A DNA stretch of 64,000 nucleotides from JAODBQ01 sp047602055 (GTDB lineage Bacteria; Actinomycetota; Acidimicrobiia; Acidimicrobiales; Ilumatobacteraceae), in assembly GCA_047602055.1 (NCBI GenBank), contig JASGIG010000001.1, positions 3,100,001-3,164,000 of the forward strand. Direction: 5' to 3'. Made by a program: the position numbers and the translations under genes. Every line of letters begins with the position of its first letter. Positions within the stretch are counted from its first letter, which is position 1. Positions 9,204 through 18,338 of the stretch are shown one piece after another. The notes beneath the pieces were generated by a model, which was not told where the DNA came from, did no database searches, and saw only the letters and a list, made by a program, of their open reading frames with translations.

Positions 9204-9692
9204 ATGACCGACCGACTGCCCGACTTCCACATCCCGCTCGACGAGAAGATCAGCTGGATGGTGGAGACCAAGGGGTACGCCGTCGAGCCGGTGGCCGCCC
9301 GCCACGACACCGATCCGCCGCTGGCCGGCTACGTCTACACGATCGGCTTTCCCGAGGCCTTCGACGGGTTCCCGGACCTCGTCGTCTTCGGGCTGGCCCC
9401 GGCGGCGGCGAGCGGGCTGTTCGACCTCGTCGCCTCGATGCTGCGCGGTGGGACGGAGATCCCGATCGGCGTCGCGCTGACGGGCCTGTTCGACGACGAC
9501 CTGCGCTGCCTGTTCGGCGAGGTCGACATGGCCGAGTTCGCCGAGCTGTTCGGCACCGGCATCGCCTACCGGCGTGGCGCCCCGTCGAGGATGGTCCAGC
9601 TGCTGTGGCCGGACCGCAACGGCTTCCTGCCCACCGAGCTCGGCTTCGACCGGACGAGGGTGCTGGCCCAGCCGGTCATCGCCAGAACCTGA
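9204..9692 (+). CDS. DUF4262 domain protein
   Basis: Small cytosolic protein of 162 residues matching the DUF4262 pattern: the first third has KISWMVETKGYAVEPV, then GYVYTIGFPEAFDGFPDLVVFGL, and the end has MVQLLWPDRNGFLPTELGF. The biochemical role of this family is unknown to me. The ATG at 9204 is preferred over an upstream in-frame start at 9156, because the family begins close to this Met and the upstream stretch is poorly conserved in character. It diverges from SURF1. Confidence 0.85.
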   Translation: MTDRLPDFHIPLDEKISWMVETKGYAVEPVAARHDTDPPLAGYVYTIGFPEAFDGFPDLVVFGLAPAAASGLFDLVASMLRGGTEIPIGVALTGLFDDDLRCLFGEVDMAEFAELFGTGIAYRRGAPSRMVQLLWPDRNGFLPTELGFDRTRVLAQPVIART

Positions 9693-9728
9693 CCGCTCGC
9701 TTCCGTCCGTGACCGGAAGCGAGATCGG

Positions 9729-10946
9729 TTACATGGCGGGGGTGCGCTCATCCATGGCCCACGACGCGCCATGGGCGGGGAGCCGGCCGAGGAACGGCTC
9801 CGCCGGCAGCGCCTCCGGGCCGAGCACGCCGACGCCCTTCCACTCGCCCGAGGCGAGCAGCTCCAGCGCGACGACGGGGTGCACGGCGGTCTGCCACACC
9901 ACGGCCTGGTGACCGAACTCGCGCATCGTCCACTCGTTGTCGACGATCTGGTACAGGTAGGTCGAGCGCGGACGGCCGTCGACACCGGTCCCGGTGACGA
10001 GCGAGCCGGCGCAGGTCCGGCCGTGCATGTGTGCCCCGAGCAGCGCCGGGTTCGGCAGCACCGCGGCGACGACGTCGCGCGGTGGCACCGATACGCCGCG
10101 CACGTCGACGGGCCGGGTGCTGTCGAGTCCGAGCTTGTGCAGCATGGTCAGCACGTCGAGGAACTCGTCGCCGAGGCCGTACTTGAACGTCACCCTGCCG
10201 ACGTCGAGCCACCGCGGCATCAGCACGACCTCCTCGTGCTCGACGTTCACGCAGCGCAGCTCGCCGATGCCCTCGGGGAAGCGGAACAGCTCGGGCTCGC
10301 TGAACGGGGCAGTGGTGAACCAGCCGCGGCCGCGCTCGTAGACGATCGGCGGGTTGAGGCACTCCTCGATCGTGGTCCAGATGCTGAACATCGGGGCGAA
10401 CGCGTAGCCGTCGACGACGAGGTCGCTGCCGTCGTGCACGCCGACCTCGTCGATCGCCGAGAACAGGTGGTCGCCGGCGTAGCGGGCGACGACGTCGGAG
10501 AAACCCGGCTCGACGCCCATCGCCACGAGGGCCAGCAGACCGCGCTCGACCCAGTCGTCGGAGCGGGCCAGCTGCTCGGCGCCGAGCATCGTGCCGACGA
10601 GGTGGTGCGGATCGGTGGGGTGCGGCGCCGACAGCGTCATCGCCATGTCCAGGTAGTGGCAGCCCGCGTCGAAGGCCGCGGCGAAGATCGACGGGTTGAG
10701 TCGCGGGTCGCAGGCGTTGACGATCACGTCAGCGGCGCAGGCCCCGGCGAGGTCGACGACGTTGTCGCGGTCGGTGGCGTCGAGCTGCGCCGCCTGCACG
10801 TGATCGGCGCCGGCCATCGCTGCGGCCCGGGTGGCTCGCGGGCCGTCGACATCGGTGATGACCAGCCGCTCAAAGGCCGGCGAGCGAGCAGCGATCGAGG
10901 TGATGGCCGACCCGACACCGCCGGCTCCCACCACCAACACGCGCAT
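9729..10946 (-). CDS. Saccharopine dehydrogenase-like NAD(P)-binding protein
   Basis: A 405-residue oxidoreductase of the saccharopine dehydrogenase / carboxynorspermidine synthase superfamily. The N-terminus is a Rossmann fold (MRVLVVGAGGVGSAI), followed by VIVNACDPRLNPSIFAAAFDAGCHYLDMAM-type residues and GVEPGFSDVVARYA, which are typical of the family. The middle contains the substrate domain, and the end returns to the first domain. The substrate may be an amino acid or polyamine conjugate; neighbours do not decide this. The start is the ATG at 10944-10946. Confidence 0.85.
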   Translation of the reverse strand: MRVLVVGAGGVGSAITSIAARSPAFERLVITDVDGPRATRAAAMAGADHVQAAQLDATDRDNVVDLAGACAADVIVNACDPRLNPSIFAAAFDAGCHYLDMAMTLSAPHPTDPHHLVGTMLGAEQLARSDDWVERGLLALVAMGVEPGFSDVVARYAGDHLFSAIDEVGVHDGSDLVVDGYAFAPMFSIWTTIEECLNPPIVYERGRGWFTTAPFSEPELFRFPEGIGELRCVNVEHEEVVLMPRWLDVGRVTFKYGLGDEFLDVLTMLHKLGLDSTRPVDVRGVSVPPRDVVAAVLPNPALLGAHMHGRTCAGSLVTGTGVDGRPRSTYLYQIVDNEWTMREFGHQAVVWQTAVHPVVALELLASGEWKGVGVLGPEALPAEPFLGRLPAHGASWAMDERTPAM

Positions 10947-11000
10947 CGAGCGCGGGACACTAGCCAGGTGTGCTCAGGCCGTCACGAGCTTCAAGGTGCG

Positions 11001-11178
11001 GTGAGCGCCGAAGCGCAGCGGAGGCGGCGAGCACGGCAGGCCGGCATGTGCCACCGATCCAACTCCGGTGAGCGCCGAAGCGCAGCGGAGGCGGCGAGCA
11101 CGGCAGGCGCAGGGAGCAGCTTGGCTGCGACCGGAGCTCGAACGTTGGCAGCTTGGCTGCGACCGGAGCTCGAACGTT
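11001..11178 (-). repeat. R1 intergenic repeat, two copies with internal tandem duplication
   Basis: Two copies of a GC-rich unit: one at 11001-11040 and a longer one at about 11067-11178. The unit contains GCGCCGAAGCGC and GCAGCTTGGCTGC, each able to form a hairpin. In the second copy about 31 bases (GCAGCTTGGCTGCGACCGG onward) are duplicated in tandem. The block starts 6 bases behind the stop of the leftward SET gene. Related copies occur near 15395, 46197, 51140, 53722 and 60403. Confidence 0.8.
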
Positions 11179-11183
11179 GCGGC

Positions 11184-11706
11184 TCAGTACGCGAAGGCGC
11201 GGCGGGTTGCCAGGGGGGCGACGAGGGCGTCGATGCGGCGGGTGAGGTAGGGGCTGAGCTCACCCCGGTAGCGCTGCTGCAACTCGGGCAGCATCCAGTC
11301 GTGGCCGGTGACCTTGCCGCGGCAGTCGGGCGAGCCGCAGGCGCACTCGAACTCGTCGTGGTCGCTGCCGTTGCGGGTGGCGTAGTCGATCGTCAGCTCC
11401 TCGCCCGGCGCGATCGCTCGGCGGGCGACGACGACCGCCTGGCCGCTGAGCGCGGCAGTTCGGGGCGCAGGAGTGGTTGAGCGACGGCTCGCCGGGTGCC
11501 GGCAGCAGGTACAGCGACTCGTCGATCTGCACGCAGTGCACCCGCCGGGAGGAGGCGAGCGCGTCGAGCCCGGCGCGGTCGATGCACTCGCCGCCGAATG
11601 CGGCCACCAGTGCGCCCGCCGGGATCGGCTCCGTGCAGATCAGGCCGTCACCGGCGATCGCCGAATGCCGGACCGCGGCCCGATCGGTGATCCGTGACGT
11701 GGACAT
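11184..11706 (-). CDS. SET domain protein, frameshifted
   Basis: Probable SET-domain lysine methyltransferase-like protein of about 174 residues. The first frame has SAIAGDGLICTEPIPAGALV and LNHSCAPNC, the cofactor-pocket NHSC motif. It then runs into nonsense. A second frame continues VVVARRAIAPGEELTIDYA, the ELTIDY motif, and a post-SET-like FECACGSPDCRGKVTGHDW, ending RRAFAY at 11184. The break lies near 11451-11456 and is explained by one extra base. The start is ATG at 11704-11706. It may be an assembly error; if not, the gene is broken in its catalytic core. Confidence 0.82.
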
Positions 11707-11797
11707 CGTGCCAGCTTTCACCCGGGGTCCTCCCGGCGCTACTCGCTGATCCGTCAGCCATGCTGACCGCTGAGTCAGTCGGGGATCGGCCGGCGGA

Positions 11798-13564
11798 TCA
11801 GCGGCAGGCGACGGCCAGGCCGACGACAGTCGCCCCCGAGCCGGCGAACGAGCCGAGGTACGGAGCGCCACCGAACGAGAACAGGCCGCCGTCGCGGGCG
11901 CTGATCACATAGCCGCCGCCTGGCACGGCGCTGATGGCCGCGGCCGGCTTCATCCAGCGCGTGCCCATCGTGGTCAGGTCGCCGGCATGCTTGGCAGCGC
12001 CGACGGCGACGACAGCGCCGGAGTCGTAGAGCACGTACGCGCCGGAGCCCGCGGCGTTGACCGCGACGTCGATCGGCGTGCCCGACCCCTTGGCGGTGCC
12101 GAGCGTCTTGGCGGCGCCGTAGCCGCGCACCGCGCCATCGGCCGTCAGCACCCAGTAGCCGTCGCCGCCGGGACGGCACTCGATCGCCACGCCGGCCCGA
12201 CCGACGCCGGACTGCTTGGGAGACCCGTAGGCCCGTCCGCCGACGGCGGCGACCGAACCGTCGGAGCGCAGCACCCACGCGGTCGAGCCGCTGCGGGCCA
12301 CGGCGAGGTCGACGGCCTCGCCACCGCCGGTTGTCGCGCCGGCTGCGGCGACCGCGCCGAAGGCGACCACCGTGCCGGCGGCCGTCACGGTGGCGTAGCC
12401 GTCGCCGACGCCCGGCGCGGCGAGGGCGACGACGGCACTGCTCGGCTTGCCGTACGCCTTCAGCTTCGACGTGCCGAGGAGCACGCCGCCGGCTGTCACG
12501 GCGCGGTAGCCGGCGACGCTCGTCCCGGACGAGCTCGCGCCCGCCGGTGATGTCGTCGGTGCCGTCGAGGCCTCGGACGTGGCCGTCGTCGTCGTGGGCG
12601 CGGCGGCCGGTGCTCCCCGCTCCGTGCGCACGACCGCGGGGATGTCGACGACCTGGGACGGCCAGTGCCCGGCACGCTTGGTCACCGCCGTACGGACCCC
12701 GGCCAGCCTGGCCTCGAGCTTGCGCCCGGGGCACAGGGTCGCCCCCACGTCGCGGTGGCCGGTGATGTTGTCGAAGCGGTAGAAGCCGCGGTACAGGTTC
12801 TCGTAGACGTCGTCCTCCAGCCCGTCGATGCGGTGCCGGCCGGCCTTCCAGGCGAGCAGGTTGGTGAGGCTGACGATCGCCGCGTCGGACGGTGCGGCCA
12901 GCTCGAAGTCGCCGATCAGGCAGACGCCGCACGAGCCATGGTTCATCGTCTTGGCGTGGGCGCCGACGACGCCCCAACCCTCGAGATCCTCGCCGGTGAT
13001 CGCCTCGCCGGCCGCGTAGTTGCGGGCGAAGCGGCCCTCGTAGATCCGGCCGCGGTGGTCGATCAGGAAGTTGTAGCCGATGTCCCCGAAGCCGCGACCG
13101 ACGGCGTGGTAGCGGTACGTCTGGCGGACGACGGCGGCCGGGTCGGCAGGCTGGTTGTCGCTCGCGGTGTGGTGGACGATCAGCTTGCGGATCGGCGCGA
13201 ACTGGCGGACGTTCACCCTGACCGACTCGTCGCAGCGCCAGCCGGCGCGGCTGACGACCGACGGTGCTGGGACGCCGGTGTCGTTGACCTGCGGGATCTG
13301 CGTCGTCACGTCGACGCGGCCGACCGCCGTGGGCTTCGACCGGGTGGCCACCGAGCTGTCGTCGTCGTCGTCGTCGCCGCCGTCGCCGGCCGCGGCATCG
13401 GCCCGCTCGCCCTCACCGAGCACGTCGGGCAGCAGCCACCCCGCGGCGAGGACGCCACCGGCAGCCAGGCCACGGCGCAGCAGCGCCCGCCGCCCGAGCG
13501 GGCGGGGCGGCGCGAGATCGCCGGCGTCGAGGTGGGGAGCGGTCCGCTCGCAGGCGTCACACAT
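11798..13564 (-). CDS. Exported PGRP-type N-acetylmuramoyl-L-alanine amidase with C-terminal repeats
   Basis: Predicted zinc amidase that cleaves the peptide from MurNAc in peptidoglycan, 588 residues. A Tat-like leader carries RRALLRRGLAAGG and a hydrophobic stretch; an Asp run (DDDDDD) links to the amidase domain. The domain has VSRAGWRCDESV, RKLIVHHTASD, GYNFLIDHRGRIYEGR and TGHRDVGATLCPG, giving the His-His-His-Cys type zinc set. A Thr/Ala/Ser-rich linker leads to a C-terminal region of roughly six glycine-rich repeats such as GDGYWVLTADGAVRGYGAA and GGYVISARDGGLFSFGGAP, common in this class. The start at 13564 (MCDACERTAP) places the Tat motif near residue 25. Confidence 0.9.
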   Translation of the reverse strand: MCDACERTAPHLDAGDLAPPRPLGRRALLRRGLAAGGVLAAGWLLPDVLGEGERADAAAGDGGDDDDDDSSVATRSKPTAVGRVDVTTQIPQVNDTGVPAPSVVSRAGWRCDESVRVNVRQFAPIRKLIVHHTASDNQPADPAAVVRQTYRYHAVGRGFGDIGYNFLIDHRGRIYEGRFARNYAAGEAITGEDLEGWGVVGAHAKTMNHGSCGVCLIGDFELAAPSDAAIVSLTNLLAWKAGRHRIDGLEDDVYENLYRGFYRFDNITGHRDVGATLCPGRKLEARLAGVRTAVTKRAGHWPSQVVDIPAVVRTERGAPAAAPTTTTATSEASTAPTTSPAGASSSGTSVAGYRAVTAGGVLLGTSKLKAYGKPSSAVVALAAPGVGDGYATVTAAGTVVAFGAVAAAGATTGGGEAVDLAVARSGSTAWVLRSDGSVAAVGGRAYGSPKQSGVGRAGVAIECRPGGDGYWVLTADGAVRGYGAAKTLGTAKGSGTPIDVAVNAAGSGAYVLYDSGAVVAVGAAKHAGDLTTMGTRWMKPAAAISAVPGGGYVISARDGGLFSFGGAPYLGSFAGSGATVVGLAVACR

Positions 13565-13740
13565 GCAGGCCCTTTCGGCCCCCACACCACCCGCGGCGCT
13601 GGTCCAGGGTAGGGCATCGACCGCTCGGCCGGGCGGCACGGTCGCCGGGCATGTGCCGCCGGCGGGTGCGGTTCGCTACCGTCTCGCCCGTTCGAGCGCC
13701 GGGCAGGACGTACCGGGCGCAGCGAGATCAAGGGGAACGG

Positions 13741-15390
13741 ATGAGCACGACCGACGCGGTGGCGACGACGGACTGGAACCTGGCGAACGTCTACGAGGCC
13801 GTCGCAGCACGAGTACCGGACCGCCCGTGCCAGGTCCAGGGCGACCGCGTCGTGACGTGGCGGGACTTCGACCGGCGGGCGAACGCCCTTGCTGCCGATC
13901 TCGTCGCCGCCGGCCTGACCCACCAGTCGAAGGTCGCCCAGTACCTCTACAACTGCCCGGAGTACCTCGAGTCCGTCGTCGCCGCGTTCAAGGTCGCCGC
14001 GGTCCCCGTCAACACGAACTTCCGCTACGGCCCGGAGGAGATCCTCTACCTGTTCGACAACGCCGACGCCGAGGCCGTCGTGTTCCACGCCTCGTTCGCC
14101 GATCTCCTCGACGGCATCCGCGGCAGGTTGCCGAAGGTCCGCCGCTGGTACGTCGTCGCCGACGAGGCCGGCGCCGGCCCGGACTGGGCGACGCGCTACG
14201 AGGACGTCGTCGCCGCCGGCGCCGACGCCGCGCCGGCGACGCCCTGGAAGCGCAGCGGTGACGACCTGCTGCTGCTGTACACCGGCGGCACCACCGGGAT
14301 GCCCAAGGGCGTGATGTGGCGCCAGGATGATCTCGTCAACGTCCTCGGTGCCGGCGGGAACGCGGTGCTCGGCACGCCGCCTGCCGCCGGCCTCGACGAT
14401 CTCGCCGGTCGCGTCAGTCCCGACGTGCCCGGCAACGTGATGCTCGTCGGCTGCCCGCTGATGCACGGGACCGGCCAGTTCTCGGCGATCAACGCGATGA
14501 TCGGGGGTGGCACGGTGGTCAGCCTGCCCAGCCGCCGTTTCGACGTGGCCGAGCTGTTCAGCGAGGTGCAACGCCTGCAGGTGACGGTGATCATCATCGT
14601 CGGCCAGGCCTTCGCCGGCCCGATGCTCGCCCATCTGGACGCCAACCTCGGCACGTACGACCTGTCGTCGGTGGCGCTGATCATGTCGTCGGGCGTGATG
14701 TGGAACCACGACAACAAGCAGGGCCTCATCGGGCACATGCCGCAGGTGATCCTGTTCGACTCGTACGGCTCGTCGGAGGCCGTCGGCCTCGGCGGTTCGG
14801 TGTCGGCGGCCGGCGCGGCCGAGCAGACCGCCCGGTTCGCGCTCGGCCCGAACTGCGCCGTGTTCACCGACGACGGCCGGCGCGTCGAGGCCGGCAGCGG
14901 CGAGCAGGGCATGGTCGGTGTCGGCGGGTTCATCCCGCTCGGCTACTACAAGGACGAGGCCAAGTCGGCGCAGACGTTCCGGGTGATCGAGGGCCGGCGC
15001 TGGAGCATCCCGGGCGACTACGCCGAGGTCAACGCCGACGGCACGCTGCACCTCCTCGGCCGCGGCTCGGTGTGCATCAACACCGGCGGCGAGAAGGTCT
15101 TCCCGGAGGAGGTCGAGGAGGCGCTGAAGACGCATCCGACGGTCCACGACGTCGTCGCCGTCGGCGTGCCCGACGACCGCTTCGGTGAGGTGATCTGCGC
15201 CGTGGTCGAGCCGAGCGACGGGGCGGCGCCTGACCTGGCGACGCTGTCGGAGCACGTCAAGTCGTCGCTCGCCGCGTACAAGGCGCCCCGTCACCTCGTC
15301 CTCGTCGACACGATCGGCCGTGCCGCCAACGGCAAGGTCGACTACAAGCGCCTCAAGCAGGTCGCCGCAGCTGAGATCGCTGCCGGCTGA
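13741..15390 (+). CDS. Acyl-CoA synthetase (AMP-forming), FadD-like
   Basis: ANL-superfamily adenylate-forming ligase, 549 residues, likely activating a fatty or related carboxylic acid to its CoA thioester. The ATP loop is LLYTGGTTGMPKGVMW, the adenine-binding motif is LFDSYGSSEAVGLGG, and the hinge and C-terminal domain are seen in GDYAEVNADGTLHLLGRGS and the near-terminal GKVDYKRLK carrying the catalytic Lys. The chosen ATG lies behind a purine-rich AAGGGGAACGG ribosome site. Substrate length cannot be set. It is divergent from the amidase. Confidence 0.92.
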   Translation: MSTTDAVATTDWNLANVYEAVAARVPDRPCQVQGDRVVTWRDFDRRANALAADLVAAGLTHQSKVAQYLYNCPEYLESVVAAFKVAAVPVNTNFRYGPEEILYLFDNADAEAVVFHASFADLLDGIRGRLPKVRRWYVVADEAGAGPDWATRYEDVVAAGADAAPATPWKRSGDDLLLLYTGGTTGMPKGVMWRQDDLVNVLGAGGNAVLGTPPAAGLDDLAGRVSPDVPGNVMLVGCPLMHGTGQFSAINAMIGGGTVVSLPSRRFDVAELFSEVQRLQVTVIIIVGQAFAGPMLAHLDANLGTYDLSSVALIMSSGVMWNHDNKQGLIGHMPQVILFDSYGSSEAVGLGGSVSAAGAAEQTARFALGPNCAVFTDDGRRVEAGSGEQGMVGVGGFIPLGYYKDEAKSAQTFRVIEGRRWSIPGDYAEVNADGTLHLLGRGSVCINTGGEKVFPEEVEEALKTHPTVHDVVAVGVPDDRFGEVICAVVEPSDGAAPDLATLSEHVKSSLAAYKAPRHLVLVDTIGRAANGKVDYKRLKQVAAAEIAAG

Positions 15391-15394
15391 CCGG

Positions 15395-15475
15395 AGGCGT
15401 GCTCCGCTCGCAGCCAAGCTGCTCCCGTCGCCTGCCGTGCTCGCCGCCTCCGCTGCGCTTCGGTGCTCGCCGCAC
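15395..15475 (+). repeat. R1 intergenic repeat
   Basis: Copy of the R1 unit read in the direction of the upstream ligase gene, starting about 5 bases behind its stop codon. It carries GCAGCCAAGCTGC and GCGCTTCGGTGC, both able to fold; the second has a UUCG loop with a G-U pair in the stem. The remaining bases up to 15575 form the metX leader. Confidence 0.8.
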
Positions 15476-15575
15476 GTTGGATCGGCCCTGACGCACTGAA
15501 ATCGCCGGGCGGGGGAGTGCCCGGCCGGTACCGTTTCGTCCCACATCTGCAGCTCGACGCGAGAGGAGGACGACG

Positions 15576-16763
15576 ATGGCCACCGGGCTCCCGGCCGACC
15601 AGTTCCACCCAGCGACGGGCGCGTGGATGCCGGGCGATCCGGTCGGCCATCGTCGCTTCCACACGTTTCCCGCAGAGCGCCCGTTCGCGCTCGACGGTGG
15701 CGCGACGATGCACGGCGTCACGCTCGCCTACGAGACGTGGGGCGCGCTCGACGACAGTGCGTCGAACGCTGTGCTCCTGTGCCACGCATGGACCGGCGAC
15801 AGCCATGCCGCCGGTCCCGCCGGGCGCGGCCATCCCCAGCCCGGGTGGTGGGAGGGCGTGATCGGGCCGGGCTTGGCGATCGACACCGACCGGTGGTTCG
15901 TCGTGTGCGTCAACGTGCTGGGTGGGTGCCAGGGCAGCACCGGTCCTGCGTCGCTCGACCCGGCCACCGGTCGCCCGTACGGCAGCCGCTTCCCGGTCCT
16001 GACGATCCGAGACATGGTCCGTGCCCAGGCCCGCTTGGCCGACCACCTCGGCGTCGACGTGTGGCACAGCGTGATCGGCGGGTCGATGGGCGGGATGCAG
16101 GTCCTGGAGTGGGCGATCACCTACCCGAAGCGTGTCCGCTCGATCATCCCGGTGGCGACGTGCATGCAGGCGACCGCCCAGCAGATCGCCTGGGGGGCGA
16201 TCGGCCGGCGGGCGCTGCGCCTCGACCCGAGGTGGCGGGGTGGCGACTACTACGACGCCGCACCCGGCGACGGTCCGCACGAGGGGTTGGCGATCGCCCG
16301 GATGGTCGCCCAGGTGACCTTCCGCAGCGACAACGTGTTCACCGAGAAGTTCGGGCGTGAGCTCGCCGAGGGCGCGACGCTCGGCGGGCGGCTGGATCTG
16401 TGGCAGCGCTTCGAGGTGGAGCGCTACCTCGATCATCACGGCAACAAGCTCGTCGACCGCTTCGATGCCAACAGCTACCTGATCATCGGCAAGGCGATGG
16501 ACCTGCACGACGTCGGTCGCGGGCGTGGCGGCGTCGTGCCGGCGATGGCCCGGATCACGATGCCGTCGCTCGTCGTCGGGATCTCCAGTGACATGCTCTA
16601 CCCGATCTATCAGCAGCGCCAGATCCACGGGCTGCTGAGCAGCGTCGGCGACAGCCGCTGGTTCGAACTCGACTCGCCGCACGGCCACGATGCGTTCTTG
16701 ATCAACCTCGACCAGATCGGCCCGCCGATCGAGCGGTTGCTCACCGACGTCGCCAAGTCGTAG
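15576..16763 (+). CDS. metX: Homoserine O-acyltransferase MetX-like
   Basis: Alpha/beta-hydrolase acyltransferase of 395 residues that activates homoserine for methionine synthesis, most likely with acetyl-CoA. Family marks are LAYETWGALD, LCHAWTGDSHAAG, CVNVLGGCQGSTGP and the nucleophile elbow GGSMGGMQVLEWA (Ser near residue 170). The Asp appears in GISSDMLYPIYQQ and the His in DSPHGHDAFLI. A GAGAGGAGGACGACG ribosome site precedes the ATG. Acetyl versus succinyl specificity is not decided by sequence alone. No metY is adjacent. Confidence 0.9.
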   Translation: MATGLPADQFHPATGAWMPGDPVGHRRFHTFPAERPFALDGGATMHGVTLAYETWGALDDSASNAVLLCHAWTGDSHAAGPAGRGHPQPGWWEGVIGPGLAIDTDRWFVVCVNVLGGCQGSTGPASLDPATGRPYGSRFPVLTIRDMVRAQARLADHLGVDVWHSVIGGSMGGMQVLEWAITYPKRVRSIIPVATCMQATAQQIAWGAIGRRALRLDPRWRGGDYYDAAPGDGPHEGLAIARMVAQVTFRSDNVFTEKFGRELAEGATLGGRLDLWQRFEVERYLDHHGNKLVDRFDANSYLIIGKAMDLHDVGRGRGGVVPAMARITMPSLVVGISSDMLYPIYQQRQIHGLLSSVGDSRWFELDSPHGHDAFLINLDQIGPPIERLLTDVAKS

Positions 16764-16768
16764 CGGCT

Positions 16769-17182
16769 TCAGCGCCAGTCGCCGCGGCGGGCGACGATCT
16801 CGTCGAGGATCGGGACGGCGCGGCTGTTGTCCGGCAGCTTGAGCGCGAGCTGACCGCCGGCGCCGTCGTCGTCCGCCGCGTGGAGCAGGTAGACGGCTTT
16901 GCGCTTCGGCGGCGTGGGCGACTTGCCGGCGACGCGCCACTGCTCGTTGAGCGACTTGGCGAGGAAGCGCCGCTGGGACAGCTGCAGCCGGTCGTTGGGC
17001 AGGACGAGGACCTTGGCTTCCTTCGGGCGGCCCTCTGGTTCGCCGTGCCCGGTGATCGCCTGAACGGTGGTGATGAACCGGTGGCCGTCCTTGGAGACCC
17101 AGTGCGGTTCGATGCGCAACGACAGCCAATACATGAGGACGACCACCACGAGCGGGACGACGACCCACAGCACCGTGCTCAC
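16769..17182 (-). CDS. Hypothetical single-pass membrane protein
   Basis: Predicted 137-residue protein with an N-terminal transmembrane helix (VLWVVVPLVVVVLMYWLSL) followed by a basic, soluble part: SKDGHRFITTVQAITGHGE, RRFLAKSLNEQWRVAGK, and ILDEIVARRGDWR. This looks like a small conserved actinobacterial family that I cannot name. The GTG start at 17180-17182 puts the helix at the very N-terminus; longer starts add low-complexity residues unlike a real leader. It faces the next gene across a 76-base divergent gap. Confidence 0.65.
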   Translation of the reverse strand: MSTVLWVVVPLVVVVLMYWLSLRIEPHWVSKDGHRFITTVQAITGHGEPEGRPKEAKVLVLPNDRLQLSQRRFLAKSLNEQWRVAGKSPTPPKRKAVYLLHAADDDGAGGQLALKLPDNSRAVPILDEIVARRGDWR

Positions 17183-17258
17183 GGATCCAGTCTGGCCGCC
17201 ACGAGTCACCCCGGTGGTGGCTGGGTCGTTCGGGGGCGGCATGCGAGACTGTCGTCTG

Positions 17259-17850
17259 ATGCGCTTCGCCGTGCTCGCCGCCAGCAACTTCACCGACCCC
17301 GAGCACGAGCGCCTGATCTGGCTCGCCGTCGGTGGCCTCGTGCTGCTCGGCGTCCTGCTGGCGATCGCCACGGTAATCTGGTGGCGGGGGACCAAGGGCG
17401 AGCATGCCGCGCTGGCGCCGCTCGAGGTGATGGGGGACCGCTCGTTCGCCGAGGCTCACCCATGTGCAGCAGTCTCGGCGGCTCGACGCGGTGCGCCTGC
17501 ACCTCGACGGCGACGTGGAGCCGGTTGCCATCGCCGCTGACGATGCCGTCGACCTGGACGACGCGCTGCGCACGTTCGAGCCCGGGTTCGACGACCTGCG
17601 TGACGAGGTCGCTGCAGAGTCGGACGAGCCGGCCGAGGCAGAGCCCGAGGCGCCGGTTGTCGTTGCTGCTGCTGACGACGAGGAGAAGCCACCTCGCCTG
17701 GCCGTGTCGCTGATCGCCGGGGCGTCGGCCGCGGACGACGAGGAGGCCGCTGTCGGGGAGGAGCAGGCAGACGTCGTCGTCGAGCCGTCCGAGGAGCCGG
17801 ACGAGCCCGAGCGCGAGGAGCCCGACTCGGTGAGAAGCGCTCATGGCTGA
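17259..17850 (+). CDS. Hypothetical membrane protein with acidic tail, probable frameshift
   Basis: The N-terminal 65 residues contain one transmembrane helix (LIWLAVGGLVLLGVLLAIAT) followed by VIWWRGTKGEHAAL. At 17458-17460 a run of three C breaks the frame. With one C removed, the reading continues as FAEAHHVQQSRRLDAVRLHL and then a long Glu/Asp/Ala/Val tail ending at 17850, for about 196 residues. The length of the joined segment fits exactly one extra base. Alternatively the tail is a separate 128-residue gene starting at the GTG at 17464. Function is unknown. Confidence 0.55.
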
Positions 17851-18073
17851 CGGTCTCGACGTCGACGCAATGCTGGCTCGCTACCGGGAGCGTGCCGCTG
17901 CCGTGAAGCGTCGCCCGCTGCCGCCCGTCGGCGGCGACGAACGCAGGCGCTTCCTGGAGCAAGCTCAACAAGACTTCATGGACTTCGCCATCGTCGGCGA
18001 CGCCGCCGGCACGATCGAGGACGGCATCCTGGTCCTACGCGTCGACCTACGCCCATCCGACCAGCGCAACTGA
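17843..18073 (+). CDS. Small hypothetical protein
   Basis: Predicted 76-residue soluble protein (MADGLDVDAMLARYRERAAA at the N-terminus, then FLEQAQQDFMDFAIVGDAAG and DGILVLRVDLRP). Its start overlaps the end of the preceding acidic-tail gene by 8 bases, so the two are probably coupled. No motif or family is recognised. It ends 51 bases before tRNA-Gly, so it is the last chromosomal gene before the island. Confidence 0.65.
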   Translation: MADGLDVDAMLARYRERAAAVKRRPLPPVGGDERRRFLEQAQQDFMDFAIVGDAAGTIEDGILVLRVDLRPSDQRN

Positions 18074-18124
18074 GCTCGGCCGTTGGCGTCGGCCCCCACC
18101 CGCCGCTAGCGTGTCGCCCGCAAC

Positions 18125-18200
18125 GCGGACGTGGCTCAGCTGGTAGAGCATCACCTTGCCAAGGTGAGGGTCGCGGGTTCGAATCCCGTCGTCCGCTCCA
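18125..18200 (+). tRNA. tRNA-Gly(GCC)
   Basis: Complete cloverleaf: acceptor GCGGACG/CGTCCGC, D arm GCTC...GAGC, anticodon stem TCACC/GGTGA with loop TTGCCAA giving anticodon GCC, T arm GCGGG-TTCGAAT-CCCGT, discriminator T and encoded CCA. Its 3' 45 bases recur three more times downstream, so it is the integration site of the island. Confidence 0.98.
18156..18200 (+). other. Attachment core A (3' part of tRNA-Gly)
   Basis: The 45 bases from TTGCCAAGG in the anticodon loop to the terminal CCA are repeated exactly at 22493, 33773 and 38803. This copy lies in the intact tRNA and is the left boundary of element I, whose integrase starts 139 bases downstream. Confidence 0.92.
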
Positions 18201-18206
18201 CGTGAA

Positions 18207-18244
18207 GCCCAGGCCAAAGTCCATTTCCGGCCTGGGATTCTTCG
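18207..18244 (+). terminator. Terminator-like hairpin behind tRNA-Gly
   Basis: GCCCAGGCC at 18207-18215 pairs with GGCCTGGG at 18229-18236, followed by ATTCTTCG. It probably ends the tRNA transcript. It belongs to the left end of element I, since each att copy is followed by a different or element-specific hairpin. Confidence 0.6.
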
Positions 18245-18338
18245 TTCTCGGCGGATCGGCTGGCCATGAGTTGGCCATGACATGTCCATGAGCTCAGCGG
18301 TGACGCCGGCGGTCAGCGGGCTTCCGTACCGTCTGGGC

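Noticed and set aside
17464..17850. Acidic tail as a separate 128-residue gene
   Set aside because: It lacks a ribosome site, begins in the middle of a helix-like segment, and one extra C in a short run joins it cleanly to the membrane protein upstream. Kept as an alternative only.
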